A DNA stretch of 47,880 nt from Acidimicrobiales bacterium (GCA_029263195.1 JAJCXX010000030.1:1-47880); one strand, 5' to 3'; shown: positions 14,367-23,421, numbered from the stretch's first letter. The notes: generated by a model from the sequence alone, not told the origin. Numbers and translations are program-made.

Positions 14367-15383
14367 TCAAATGTTGGTGAGTGTCCGACCGGCATCGACC
14401 AAGCCTTGATCGGGGAGCCCGATCAGCCCGACCGGTGGCTCCGAGTCCGGGAACTGTCCGATCCCGAGGGCCACTCCTGCTCCTTCACGTGAGGTTTCCA
14501 TTCGCTGGTGCCTCTTGAGCACGGCTGCGGTGGTCATCAGAGCGAGGCCGACGACCACGGCCGTCACCGAGGGAACGACGAAGCGGTGCACGGCGGCTCT
14601 GAGGGCGACCTCGGCCGTGGACCAGCCGGTGACTCGGCCGCCGATGTAGGGCACCGCGGCCGTCAACGCACCGACGATCGTCCCGGCTACGAGAAGCGTT
14701 CGTCCGATCCAGGCGACGACGCGATGTCGGCGGGGGTGCACCACCGCGGCCAGGGGCAGCCCGAGCATGCCGACGAGTGCGACGAGCAGAGCCCGGTCGA
14801 CGAATCGCATTGGTGCGCTGAGGTTCGGTATCGATTCAGCGTCGAACGTGATGATCTGGCGTTCAGGGGCGGCCAGATCGAACAGTTGGGGCGACTCGCG
14901 ACTGAGCACGGACAACGCGGCGTCGGTGACCGGAGTGAGGTCGACCTGCGCTCCTTCGGAATCGATCAAAGCGAGTCCGTGGACGGTCACGATGAATTCG
15001 TCGAGCGCCGATCGGAATGCCGGATCGTCGAGGATGGCGTCGGCGACGCGGTTTGATTCGGCCGCGACGTCGATGCCGTAGAGTGCGGCGGCCTCGGCGG
15101 TCTCGGTCCCGATGAGATTGTCGGCCACCGCGCTGGAGATCTCTTCGTGTAGTTCCTCTCGCGCCAAGGGACTGTCGATGGCAGCGTCGATTGCGGCGAG
15201 GATAGGTTCGGGTTCGGCGACGAGATAGTGAGCGCCCGCGAGAAGTCCGGCGAACATGGTCGACGCGATGCCTATGAAGCCGAGGACGGCGGCTGAGACG
15301 ACACGACGCCGCGGTGACTGATCGGGCTGAGCCGCCGGTACCCGGGGTGTGTCGAGATAGACGCTGCCGGTTGGTTCGAGCAT
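14367..15383 (-). CDS. Membrane protein with extracytoplasmic alpha-helical domain
   Basis: This 338-residue protein is not assigned to a named family. One transmembrane helix lies at about 30-53 (VVSAAVLGFIGIASTMFAGL), followed by an acidic extracytoplasmic domain of some 140 residues and then three membrane helices (about 195-215, 225-250, 262-290). The arrangement is that of several actinobacterial 'hypothetical membrane' proteins. I chose the ATG at 15383, because AAGGAGGT lies 8 bases upstream. A GTG three codons earlier lies inside that site. The 200 bases upstream hold one palindrome (15542-15559) and otherwise nothing I can identify. Confidence 0.7.
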   Translation of the reverse strand: MLEPTGSVYLDTPRVPAAQPDQSPRRRVVSAAVLGFIGIASTMFAGLLAGAHYLVAEPEPILAAIDAAIDSPLAREELHEEISSAVADNLIGTETAEAAALYGIDVAAESNRVADAILDDPAFRSALDEFIVTVHGLALIDSEGAQVDLTPVTDAALSVLSRESPQLFDLAAPERQIITFDAESIPNLSAPMRFVDRALLVALVGMLGLPLAAVVHPRRHRVVAWIGRTLLVAGTIVGALTAAVPYIGGRVTGWSTAEVALRAAVHRFVVPSVTAVVVGLALMTTAAVLKRHQRMETSREGAGVALGIGQFPDSEPPVGLIGLPDQGLVDAGRTLTNI

Positions 15384-15541
15384 CGGGCACACCTCCTTTC
15401 TCGGGGGATTGGTCCTCGAGAATCACGGCCGGGCCTTCGGGCTCAACACGTCGTCATACAAAGCATCGGGTCCTCGGGCGTGGAGATGTAGAAGAAGGTT
15501 GGCGGCCGTAGGGGGCCGTTGTGCTCAATTCGGCGCGCGTG

Positions 15542-15559
15542 CTGGGTCGTTCGACCCAG
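15542..15559. promoter_or_regulatory. Inverted repeat upstream of the isochorismatase-fold gene
   Basis: CTGGGTCG-TT-CGACCCAG has 8-bp perfect arms with a 2-base spacer, ending 25 bases before the start codon. It could be an operator for a dimeric repressor of the downstream pair; a chance hairpin is possible. Confidence 0.35.
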
Positions 15560-15584
15560 AGATGCTGTGCGAAACTCGTTGGTG

Positions 15585-16226
15585 ATGAATGGAATTGTCT
15601 CGAACCCATCCGACCTGGCGAAGCTTGTCGGCCCGGACCACACGGCGGTGGTCACGATGGAATTGCAACGAGCCGTGGTGGGCGACCTGGCTGCTCTGCC
15701 CGACTTGAGGGATGCGGTGGTCTCCACCGGTCTGCTCGATCGAGCCGGAGCGGTGTGCCGCGCGGCGCGGGTGGCCGGAGCTCGGGTGGTCCACTGCACC
15801 GTTGAGTTCCGGCCCGATCGTCAGGGGTCGGCGGTCAACTGCCGGATGCTGGCGGCATCGAACAAGCTCAACGACGACCGACTCGACGTGGGCCATCCCG
15901 GCACCGAGTTGGTTCCCGAACTCGACCTGCAGCCATCAGATGTGATCGTGCCGCGCCACCACGGGCTCACCCCGTTCACGTCCACCGGCCTCGATCAGAA
16001 TCTTCGCAACATGGGGGTCAGCACCGTCGTGGCGGTCGGAAGCTCCCTCAACGTGGGTGTGTTGGGGTTGGTTCTGTCGGCCGTGGATCTGGGTTTTCAG
16101 GTGGTGGTCCCCGATGACGCTGTGCTGGGAGTGCCGATCGAATACGGTGACGCGGTGATGAGCAACACAATTGCGCTGCTGGCGACCGTGGTGAACTCCG
16201 ACGATCTGGTCGGACTGTGGCAATGA
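15585..16226 (+). CDS. Isochorismatase-fold protein lacking its catalytic triad
   Basis: This 213-residue protein has the isochorismatase-like alpha/beta fold. The three positions of the Asp-Lys-Cys triad read Glu26 (VVTMELQRAVVGD), Arg124 (VPRHHGLTPF) and Gly158 (VGSSLNVGVLG, where active members have a TNVCV-type motif). The usual chemistry (nucleophilic Cys) is therefore impossible, so it is either a pseudoenzyme or has a different activity. The start is ATG 15585, where the conserved region begins. It overlaps the next gene by ATGA, so the two are probably translated together. A related MELQRGVVGD-type group exists in mycobacteria (from memory; not checked). Confidence 0.75.
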   Translation: MNGIVSNPSDLAKLVGPDHTAVVTMELQRAVVGDLAALPDLRDAVVSTGLLDRAGAVCRAARVAGARVVHCTVEFRPDRQGSAVNCRMLAASNKLNDDRLDVGHPGTELVPELDLQPSDVIVPRHHGLTPFTSTGLDQNLRNMGVSTVVAVGSSLNVGVLGLVLSAVDLGFQVVVPDDAVLGVPIEYGDAVMSNTIALLATVVNSDDLVGLWQ

Positions 16227-17263
16227 CGACCATCCAGAGGGAGCAACGCCGAGTCGAGTATCGCTGGGTGGTCAACCCGGCTTGGGATCTGCTGATGGCG
16301 TTGTCGTGGGTGCCGTTCGTCGCCCTGGCCTTGTTGTGGTCGGGCGACACCTCGCGCATCGAGTGGCTGGTGGCCGCCACTCTCATCTTCTCGGTGTCGC
16401 ACCAGCCGCTCACCATGCCTCTCGTGTATGCGGATGGCACGGTGTATCGGTCTCGTCGACTGATCTTCGCGGCGACGCCGGCGGTGTTCTTGTTGGCGGT
16501 GGTGATCGGCCTTCAACTCGACCCGGTGATCATCGCTGTGATCGCCGGAGTGTGGAACGCCGGCCACACCCTCCAGCAGCGCTATGGCATATCCCGCATC
16601 TATGGCCGCAAGGTGGGTCAGTCCGATGGTCGGATCGAGCACACATTGCTCTGGTCGATGCTCGCTCTGTCGGTTGTCTGGGCGGCGGCCGACTCGGCCA
16701 CACCCGACCGTATTTCGCAGGCGGGTCTCGGAGGACGCAACCAGAAGGGCTTGGAGGTCCTGACCGACGCCGCTCCGGTGGCTCGCTGGGTGCTTCCGGT
16801 GATGATCCTGGGCGTTCTGGTGCTGGCGGTGATGTGGATCCGTCAGGAACTCGAGTCGGAACGCACCAACGTCGCCAAGTGGATCTATCTGGGTTCGACC
16901 ACGTTCTTGTTTGCGCTGATCATCATTTCGCCGATCGCCGGTTTCGTGGGCTACGTGGGTTCCCACGCCGCCGAGTACTACCTGGTCGTCTACAAGCACT
17001 TGGGCGACCGTTACCCCGACGAGGTCACTGACGGTGGGGCGCCTCTCGGGCGGGCGGTTCGCAGCGGCGTGGGTCCGCTCGGGCTTATGGTGATCTACAC
17101 GGTCACGGTGTTCACGGTGGTGTTCGTGTTGCGGTGGTACGCGAGCTGGCAGACCTACGCAATGGTGTTCCTCACCCTCGGTGCCCTTCACCTGTTCTAC
17201 GACGGCCTCATCTGGAAGCTCCGCCGCCCCGAAGTAGCCCGCAGCTTCAAGATCCCCACCTAA
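16223..17263 (+). CDS. Multi-pass membrane protein with conserved-looking histidines
   Basis: This 346-residue protein has about eight to nine hydrophobic segments. Histidines lie in or beside helices at SVSHQPLTMP, AGHTLQQRYGISRIYGRK, RIEHTLLWS, GSHAAEYYLVVYKHLGDRY and LHLFYDGLIW. This pattern recalls membrane di-metal enzymes such as beta-carotene dioxygenase-like (Brp/Blh) proteins, but I cannot place it in a family. It shares ATGA with the upstream pseudo-isochorismatase, implying translational coupling and perhaps a joint function. A C-rich tract begins right after its stop codon. Confidence 0.65.
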   Translation: MTTIQREQRRVEYRWVVNPAWDLLMALSWVPFVALALLWSGDTSRIEWLVAATLIFSVSHQPLTMPLVYADGTVYRSRRLIFAATPAVFLLAVVIGLQLDPVIIAVIAGVWNAGHTLQQRYGISRIYGRKVGQSDGRIEHTLLWSMLALSVVWAAADSATPDRISQAGLGGRNQKGLEVLTDAAPVARWVLPVMILGVLVLAVMWIRQELESERTNVAKWIYLGSTTFLFALIIISPIAGFVGYVGSHAAEYYLVVYKHLGDRYPDEVTDGGAPLGRAVRSGVGPLGLMVIYTVTVFTVVFVLRWYASWQTYAMVFLTLGALHLFYDGLIWKLRRPEVARSFKIPT

Positions 17264-17295
17264 CCCCCCGCCCCCGCCCCAATCCCGCCCCCCCC
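17264..17295. other. C-rich tract (G-quadruplex potential on minus strand)
   Basis: Immediately after the TAA there are C runs of 6, 5, 4, 3 and 8 separated by 1-3 other bases. The plus-strand RNA would be C-rich and G-poor, as in Rho-loading sites. The minus strand has five G runs, enough for a quadruplex. It lies next to the long inverted repeat and is between two convergent genes. Confidence 0.6.
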
Positions 17296-17296
17296 A

Positions 17297-17355
17297 ATCC
17301 GAAATCTGTGGTCGTAGGCCACAAGAATTGTGGCCTACGACCACAAATTTCGGAT
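17297..17355. terminator. 28-bp inverted repeat between convergent genes, possible bidirectional terminator
   Basis: 17297-17324 and 17328-17355 are inverted copies with one mismatch and a 3-base spacer, AT-rich for this genome. The arms themselves are partly palindromic (TGTGG...CCACA). A strong hairpin here could end both transcripts, but no U-tract follows on either strand. The size and sequence would also suit a dispersed repeat element, so I am unsure of its class. Confidence 0.6.
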
Positions 17356-17371
17356 GTTTCTAGGGGGCGGG

Positions 17372-19099
17372 TCAGGTCAGGTGGACGGTTTGGGTGTCGG
17401 TGCCGGAGCGCATGACTTTGCCGGGTAGGGCCTCGTTGGCTTCGCCGTCGACCAGGGTGGTCACGCCGTTGACAATCACTCGTCTGATGCCGGTGGCCTG
17501 TGACCAGAGTCGGCGGCTCTCGCCCGGAAGATCGTGCACGATCTCGAGGTCGGTGGCACCGATCTCATCGGCATCGAACAACACGATGTCGGCATGGAAA
17601 CCGGTCTCGATACGACCCCGGTCGATCAGTCCGAATAGCCGCGCCGGCACGTCGGTCATGTGGTTTATGGCGTTCTCGACGGTGGTGAGTTGGCGGCCGT
17701 GGAGACAGTCGTCGATCCAAGCGGCGGTGTAGGGGGCGCCGGCCATTCGGTCGAGGTGGGCGCCGGCGTCGGAGCCGCCGATCATGACGTTGGGGTGCTC
17801 CCAGGCCTTGGCGCGCATGCGCCAACTCTCCGGATCGTCGTCGGTGGGGGTGGGCCACAGCACGGTCTGCAACTCGTCGGCGACGCAGATGTCGATGATG
17901 GTGTGCAGGGCGCGCTGCCCTCGCTCGCGGGCGATGTCGCCTACTCGGCGTCCCTTGAGGCCCTCGTTCTCGGTCGACTTGGTATCTCCGATGACGTAGT
18001 CGTCCCAGCCGGTGAGTCTGGAGAACACGCCGGCTTCGGGCAGCGCGGCTTGGTTCTCCATCCACACTTTGGTGTCGATGTCGCGCAGCTTCTTGATTCG
18101 TTCGGGGATGTCGAGTGCGTAGAGGTCGCTCCATTCCGGGAGTTGGAACAAGGCGCAGTACGAGCCGAGGCTCATGTTCATGCCTACGAGGATCGGCATG
18201 GTGAGCGCGACCACCCGAGCCCCGGCCTCGGTGGCGATCTCGCAGGCTGCGATCTGATTCTGAAAGGCTTCGGGCCGGGCCGAGTCGACGGTGAGAACGT
18301 TCCAGTTGAGCGGTCGCTGCCCGGCGAGTGACATACGGGTCATCAGCGAAACTTCGTCTTCGGAGAAGCCGTTCATGCACCCGTCGGCGACCCATTCGAG
18401 GGTGGTTCCGGCGTGATCGGCAACCTCACGACAGAGTTCGAGGACCTCCTCCTCGGTGGCCCAGCGGCTGGGCACCGGCTGGGAGTCCCAGTCGTTGTGG
18501 GTGAAGCTGCGACTGGTCGAGAGACCGAGCCCGCCGGACTCGATCGACTCGCGCAGCATCTGGCGCATGTGGGTGACCTGCTCGGCGGTGGCGGTGGCGC
18601 CGATGGCGTCGTCCTTCATGGCGACCCGCCGCAGCGCGCAGTGCCCGACGAGGAACCCGACGTTGACCGCGAGGCCCTGGTTGTCGAGCTTGTCGAGGTA
18701 TTCGCTGAAGGTGCGCCAATCTCCGGGCAGTCCGGCGTCGAGCGCTTCGAGCGACATGCCTTCGACCTTGACCATCATCTTCTTCAGGTAGTCGGCGTCG
18801 GATGCGTCGCCGAGCGGGGCGAGAGTGAATCCGCAGTTGCCGGCGATCATCGATGTGACCCCGAAGAGGTTTGATGGTGTGGCGCGGGGATCCCAGAAGA
18901 GTTGGGCGTCGTAGTGGGTGTGAGGGTCGACGAATCCGGGGCACACGATGAGCCCGGCGGCATCGATCGTTTCGCGGGCGGGGCCGGCGACCTCGCCAAT
19001 CTCGACGATGCGACCGTCGCTGATGCCGATGTCGGCCGATCGCCCGGGAGAGCCGGTGCCATCGATCAGCGTGCCACCTTTGATCAACACGTCGAGCAT
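17372..19099 (-). CDS. N-acyl-D-amino-acid deacylase-type amidohydrolase
   Basis: This 575-residue metal-dependent amidohydrolase of the D-aminoacylase/dihydroorotase superfamily has the N-terminal LIKGGTLIDGTGSPG and PGFVDPHTHYDAQLFWDP, with the HxH metal site. Further ligands include GNCGFTLAP (Cys bridging site in D-aminoacylases) and GSDAGAHLDRMAGAPY. The C-terminal DRGRIETGFHADIVLFD is typical of the family. Family enzymes cleave N-acylated D-amino acids; the substrate of this one cannot be told. GGGGAGGACC lies 6-9 bases before the ATG. It diverges from the GH3 gene with 115 bases between. Confidence 0.85.
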   Translation of the reverse strand: MLDVLIKGGTLIDGTGSPGRSADIGISDGRIVEIGEVAGPARETIDAAGLIVCPGFVDPHTHYDAQLFWDPRATPSNLFGVTSMIAGNCGFTLAPLGDASDADYLKKMMVKVEGMSLEALDAGLPGDWRTFSEYLDKLDNQGLAVNVGFLVGHCALRRVAMKDDAIGATATAEQVTHMRQMLRESIESGGLGLSTSRSFTHNDWDSQPVPSRWATEEEVLELCREVADHAGTTLEWVADGCMNGFSEDEVSLMTRMSLAGQRPLNWNVLTVDSARPEAFQNQIAACEIATEAGARVVALTMPILVGMNMSLGSYCALFQLPEWSDLYALDIPERIKKLRDIDTKVWMENQAALPEAGVFSRLTGWDDYVIGDTKSTENEGLKGRRVGDIARERGQRALHTIIDICVADELQTVLWPTPTDDDPESWRMRAKAWEHPNVMIGGSDAGAHLDRMAGAPYTAAWIDDCLHGRQLTTVENAINHMTDVPARLFGLIDRGRIETGFHADIVLFDADEIGATDLEIVHDLPGESRRLWSQATGIRRVIVNGVTTLVDGEANEALPGKVMRSGTDTQTVHLT

Positions 19100-19214
19100 T
19101 GTCGGTCCTCCCCAGCCGGTCGGAACATGGTAGATCCGGCCGTTGGCCGCTGACTATTCCTCGGATCAGGTCTCGGGGTGTCGTGGTGGTCGGGTGCTGT
19201 GTCAGGATCGGCCC

Positions 19215-21740
19215 ATGACTCAACGAACCGACGACCTCCTGGCGCAGTTGACCATCGAGGAGAAGGTCGATCTCGTGACCGGCCTCGACATGTGGCACAC
19301 CCGTCCGATCGAGCGACTCGGCATCGGTTCAATGAAGGTGACCGATGGCCCCAACGGTGCTCGTGGTGATGGCCTGCTGGGAACGGGCACCGCCACAGCG
19401 TGCATACCGGCCGGCTCGGCCCTCGGTGCAACGTGGGATCCCGAACTGATCGAGCGCCTCGGTGGTCTGCTCGGCGATGAGTGCCGATCGAAGGGTGCTC
19501 ATGTGTTGTTGGCTCCGACCATCAACCTGCATCGCTCTCCGAAGGCGGGACGAAATTTCGAGTGCTACTCCGAGGATCCGCAGTTGACGGGGCAGTTGGC
19601 GGCGGCGTTCGTGCGGGGAGTGCAGTCGCGGTCGGTGGCGACCACGCCAAAACATTTCGTGGCCAACGATTCCGAATTCGAACGCAACACGATCGATGTG
19701 CAGGTCGACGAACGGACCTTGCGTGAGGTCTACATGGAGCCGTTCCGGCAGTCGGTCGAGGCCGGGGCGTGGGGTCTGATGAGCGCCTACAACCGGCTCA
19801 ACGGTGCTTACTGTTCGGAGCACAGCTGGTTGTTGCAGGAGGTCCTGCGGGGCGAGTGGGGCTTCGACGGGTTTGTGGTCTCTGACTGGTTTGCGGTGCG
19901 GTCGACCGTCGCCACGGCCCAGGCCGGTCTGAGCTTGGAGATGCCGGGCCGGGGTCATTGGTACGACAAGAGGCTGCTGGAGGCGGTGGAATCGGGCGAG
20001 GTCAGTGGCGGTCAACTCGACGCGATCGCGGCTGATGTGTTGTGTGCGTTGGAACGCACCGGTGTGCTCGACGGTGTGGGATCACAGGAGGAGAAGCCGC
20101 TCGATCGTCCCGCTGATCGGGCGTTGATTCGAGAGGCTGCCGCTTCGGCCACGGTGCTTCTGCGCAACGACGGCACTCTTCCTCTCGACAGGTCGAATCT
20201 GACTTCGGTGGCGGTGGTGGGTCCCAACGCCCTCAACGCCAAGATCATGGGGGGTGGGTCGGCCACGGTCGCGTCGTATCGGGCGGTGTCGCCCTTCGAC
20301 GCGCTGACCGATCGGCTTGGTTCCGGGGTCGATGTTCGTTACGCCGAGGGTTGCGACATCAACCGGTTCACGCCGGCTATCTCTCGTCCGCTGCTCGATG
20401 GTGATGTGACCGTGGAGTTCTTTGCCGGCCACCACCATGAGGGTGATCCGGTAGTGGTGAGCACTCGTCCGGACTTTCGGCTGATCTTCTTCGAGGAGCC
20501 CGAGCCCGGAGTGCCGTCGGGGGAGTTCTCCTATCGGGCCGTGGCGACGGTGACGCCTTCGGTTTCGGGACCACACGCTCTGAGACTCATCCAGTCGGGT
20601 CGGTGCCGGGCGCTGGTCGATGGCGATGTCGTGATCGATGCCATGGTCGGTGACTTCGGTTCTGGGGAGGACTTCTTCGGATTCGCGTCGGCCGAGATCG
20701 AGTCGGTGATCGAGCTCGAGGCGGGTCGGTCGGTTGAGGTCGTGGTGGAGGGCACGAACATCGACGCGGTGTTGTTGTCGGGCTCGAAGCTGGGCCTGGT
20801 GGCGTTGGTCGAGGTCGACCTGGTCGCCGAGGCGGTAGAGCTTGCTCGAAAGTGCGACGTCGCGGTGGTAGTGGTGGGCACCAACGACGACTGGGAGACC
20901 GAGGGACGAGACCGCGACCTGTTCGAGTTGCCGGGCGATCAACCCGAGTTGATCAGGCGGGTGTCGGCGGCAAACGAGCGCACGATCGTCGTGGTCAACA
21001 CTGGTGGTCCCCACGCCCTCGACTGGCTCGACGATCCGGCCGCGGTGTTGTCGGTCGGGTTCGCGGGGCAAGAGCTTGGCGAGGCCCTCGTGGATGTGTT
21101 GCTGGGTGAGGCTGAACCGGGTGGCCGGATGCCGACCACGGTTCCGGCTCGGTATCAACATCATCCGGCGTATCTCAACTATCCAGGCGAGAACGGCTCC
21201 GTCCGTTACGGCGAGGGCCTGTTCATCGGACACCGCTGGTTCGATGCCAGGGGTATCGAGCCAGCCGTGCCGTTCGGTTTCGGTCTGTCGTATACGGAGT
21301 TTCGAATCGACGGGCCGGTGGTGGGTGATCAGGCCGCGACGGGCGAGTCGGTCGATGTGGAGGTCACTGTCACCAATGTCGGCGGTCGACGCGGCTCGGA
21401 GGTGGTGCAGGTGTACGTGGAGCCGATCGGTCCCCGGCTCACTCGTCCGCTGCGGGAGTTGGTCGGGTTTGCGAAGGTCAGCCTCGATCCCGGGGCCAGT
21501 GAGACGCTCTCGATCGAGATCGGTCCCCGAGGTTTTGCCTACTACGACATTGGCGACGTGGAGTGGGACGCGTTGAGCCACGGCGGTCCGGTGCCGGCTG
21601 AGGCCGGTCACGAACGTCGGGGCACGCCGGGCTGGTATGTCGATCCGGGGGAGTACCGGATCGTGGTGGGCCGCTCATCGGCCGACTTTGTCGGCTCGGA
21701 GCTCGTGAGCCTCGTGGGTGACTCCGTGCGGCTCGACTGA
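19215..21740 (+). CDS. Glycoside hydrolase family 3 beta-glucosidase with PA14 domain
   Basis: This 841-residue protein has no signal peptide. The N-terminal GH3 barrel carries KVTDGPNGARG, the substrate-binding TTPKHFVANDSEFERN and the nucleophile Asp224 in GFDGFVVSDWFAV. A PA14-type carbohydrate-binding insert spans about 395-540 (PHALRLIQSGRCRALVDGD). The C-terminal sandwich has the TEGRDRDLFELPG loop, which holds the likely acid-base Glu. A fibronectin III-like domain (about 710-790) ends it. Such enzymes release glucose or other sugars from beta-linked oligosaccharides or glycosides in the cytoplasm. I chose ATG 19215, where homology begins. Confidence 0.93.
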   Translation: MTQRTDDLLAQLTIEEKVDLVTGLDMWHTRPIERLGIGSMKVTDGPNGARGDGLLGTGTATACIPAGSALGATWDPELIERLGGLLGDECRSKGAHVLLAPTINLHRSPKAGRNFECYSEDPQLTGQLAAAFVRGVQSRSVATTPKHFVANDSEFERNTIDVQVDERTLREVYMEPFRQSVEAGAWGLMSAYNRLNGAYCSEHSWLLQEVLRGEWGFDGFVVSDWFAVRSTVATAQAGLSLEMPGRGHWYDKRLLEAVESGEVSGGQLDAIAADVLCALERTGVLDGVGSQEEKPLDRPADRALIREAAASATVLLRNDGTLPLDRSNLTSVAVVGPNALNAKIMGGGSATVASYRAVSPFDALTDRLGSGVDVRYAEGCDINRFTPAISRPLLDGDVTVEFFAGHHHEGDPVVVSTRPDFRLIFFEEPEPGVPSGEFSYRAVATVTPSVSGPHALRLIQSGRCRALVDGDVVIDAMVGDFGSGEDFFGFASAEIESVIELEAGRSVEVVVEGTNIDAVLLSGSKLGLVALVEVDLVAEAVELARKCDVAVVVVGTNDDWETEGRDRDLFELPGDQPELIRRVSAANERTIVVVNTGGPHALDWLDDPAAVLSVGFAGQELGEALVDVLLGEAEPGGRMPTTVPARYQHHPAYLNYPGENGSVRYGEGLFIGHRWFDARGIEPAVPFGFGLSYTEFRIDGPVVGDQAATGESVDVEVTVTNVGGRRGSEVVQVYVEPIGPRLTRPLRELVGFAKVSLDPGASETLSIEIGPRGFAYYDIGDVEWDALSHGGPVPAEAGHERRGTPGWYVDPGEYRIVVGRSSADFVGSELVSLVGDSVRLD

Positions 21741-21794
21741 CGGACCGCGATAGCGAGGCGACGGCTTCTAGTCTTGGAGCAACCGGGAGATGCC

Positions 21795-22430
21795 ATGATC
21801 TTTGGACGCGACAAACAAGCGATGGTCGAAGAAGCTGACGCTCTGCCGGGGCGCCCCGAGCGGATTCCGGGCCATGATGTCGTTCACACCGTGCTGGGCA
21901 CCACCATCGGCGCTCCCTATCCGGAGGGGCTGGCGAAGGCCATGTTCGGCTTGGGTTGTTTCTGGGGAGCCGAGCGCAACTTCTGGCAGCTCGACGGAGT
22001 TCACACCACCGCCGCGGGATTTGCCGGGGGTTTCACGCCCAACCCGACCTACGAAGAGGTGTGCTCAGGCCGCACTGGTCACAATGAAGTCGCGCTCGTC
22101 GTGTACGACCCCGATGTGGTCAGCTACGACGACCTGTTGAAGGTGTTCTGGGAGGTGCATGATCCCACGCAGTTCATGGGGCAGGGAAACGATCTCGGCA
22201 CTCAGTACCGCAGCGAGATCTACGTGTACGACCGAGCGCAGCGCGAGGCCGCCGAGCGAAGCCTCGCGGCGTATCAGGCCAAGCTTTCGGAGGCCGGATT
22301 CGGCGAGATCGCCACGCGAGTGGTCGACGCCGGCGAGTTCTATTTCGCCGAGGACTACCACCAGCAGTACCTCGACAAGAACCCGGGTGGCTACTGCAAC
22401 CACGGGTTCTGTCAGGTCGCTTACTCCTGA
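21795..22430 (+). CDS. msrA: Peptide-methionine (S)-S-oxide reductase
   Basis: This 211-residue enzyme repairs methionine S-sulfoxide in proteins using thioredoxin. The catalytic Cys55 lies in MFGLGCFWGAERNFWQ, and the resolving cysteines near the C-terminus in GGYCNHGFCQ. DLGTQYRSEIY and YHQQYLDKNP are also family signatures. The first 47 residues precede the usual N-terminus, as in E. coli MsrA. ATG 21795 has GGGAG at 21784-21788. It is 54 bases after the GH3 gene, and convergent with the SDR gene with 29 bases between. Confidence 0.96.
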   Translation: MIFGRDKQAMVEEADALPGRPERIPGHDVVHTVLGTTIGAPYPEGLAKAMFGLGCFWGAERNFWQLDGVHTTAAGFAGGFTPNPTYEEVCSGRTGHNEVALVVYDPDVVSYDDLLKVFWEVHDPTQFMGQGNDLGTQYRSEIYVYDRAQREAAERSLAAYQAKLSEAGFGEIATRVVDAGEFYFAEDYHQQYLDKNPGGYCNHGFCQVAYS

Positions 22431-22459
22431 GGATCTGACTTCTTGGCTGAAGGCGTTGC

Positions 22460-23392
22460 TCAGATTCCCTGGCTGGGGAAGCCGGGACCTTCGTGATCGT
22501 CGCCGTCCATCGAGGCGTTGAGGCGGGCCTTCGACATCAGTTCGGCGACGACAGGGCCGAGATCGGCGGGATCGTCGGTCTGTTTGGCCACGGGGCCGAG
22601 ATGCCAGCCTTCGGCGATGCCGAGGTTCTCGCCACGGATGTCGAAGATTCGACCGGTGACGTTGCCGGCTTCGGGGCTGGCGAGCCAGGTTGCGATCACG
22701 GCGATCCAACGAGGGCTGATGGCGTCCTTGAGGTTTTCGGGCGCATCGGCGCCGCCCATGAGGGGGGCGGTCATGCGGGTGAAGGCGGTGGGTGCGAGGC
22801 CGTTGACGGTGACTCCGTACTTGCCGAGCTCCTGGGCCGCAATGATGGTGAAGGCGGCGATGCCGGCTTTGGCGGCGCCGTAGTTGGTCTGACCGACGTT
22901 GCCGTAGATGCCTGATGGGGACGACGTGTTGATGATGCGTCCGTAGACCTCTTCGCCGGCCTTGGCCTTGTTGCGCCAGTAGACCGAGGCGTGGTGTGAG
23001 GGCCCGAAGGTGCCCTTCAGGTGAACAGCCATGACCGCGTCCCAGTCGCTTTCGGTGATGGAGAACATCATGCGGTCGCGCAGGATGCCGGCATTGTTGA
23101 TGACGATGTTGATGTCGCCGTAGGTCTCGATGGCCTGATCGACCATGGCCTTGGCCTCGTCGAAGTTGGCGACGTTGCCTCCGTTGACGCTGGCGCGTCC
23201 TCCCATGGCTTCGATCTCGGCGACGACATCCATGGCAGGGGTGGCGTCACCGGCGCCGCCGTGTTCGTCGCCTCCGAGATCGTTGACGACGACGGCTGCT
23301 CCGCTTTCAGCCAGCATCAGGGCGTGTTCGCGGCCGATGCCGCGGCCTGCGCCGGTTACCAGGGCGACCTTGCCTTCGAGAAGTTTGCTCAT
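22460..23392 (-). CDS. SDR-family oxidoreductase (3-hydroxyacyl-CoA dehydrogenase-like)
   Basis: This 310-residue NAD(P)-binding short-chain dehydrogenase shows the TGAGRGIGREHAL cofactor loop, NNAGILRD, and the catalytic Ser and YGAAKAG (Tyr-x3-Lys). The GREHAL motif, the ~290-residue length and the WLASPEAGNVTGRIF tail match the 17-beta-HSD4/FabG-like group that acts on hydroxyacyl-CoA or steroids. Substrate unknown. AGGAGG precedes the ATG. 30 bases upstream lies a TetR-type palindrome nearly identical to one in front of the MFS gene at 34162. Confidence 0.85.
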   Translation of the reverse strand: MSKLLEGKVALVTGAGRGIGREHALMLAESGAAVVVNDLGGDEHGGAGDATPAMDVVAEIEAMGGRASVNGGNVANFDEAKAMVDQAIETYGDINIVINNAGILRDRMMFSITESDWDAVMAVHLKGTFGPSHHASVYWRNKAKAGEEVYGRIINTSSPSGIYGNVGQTNYGAAKAGIAAFTIIAAQELGKYGVTVNGLAPTAFTRMTAPLMGGADAPENLKDAISPRWIAVIATWLASPEAGNVTGRIFDIRGENLGIAEGWHLGPVAKQTDDPADLGPVVAELMSKARLNASMDGDDHEGPGFPSQGI

Positions 23393-23421
23393 GGCCCCTC
23401 CTGAGGGGATCTGGGTCGGAT

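Noticed and set aside
16097..17344. Open frame of 415 codons antisense to the membrane protein gene
   Set aside because: It is a GC-driven shadow with hydrophilic low-complexity translation. The plus-strand frame has regular membrane helices.
20082..21611. Open frame of 509 codons antisense to the GH3 gene
   Set aside because: Composition is Arg/His/Asp-rich with no domain or ribosome site. The overlapping GH3 has its full set of motifs.
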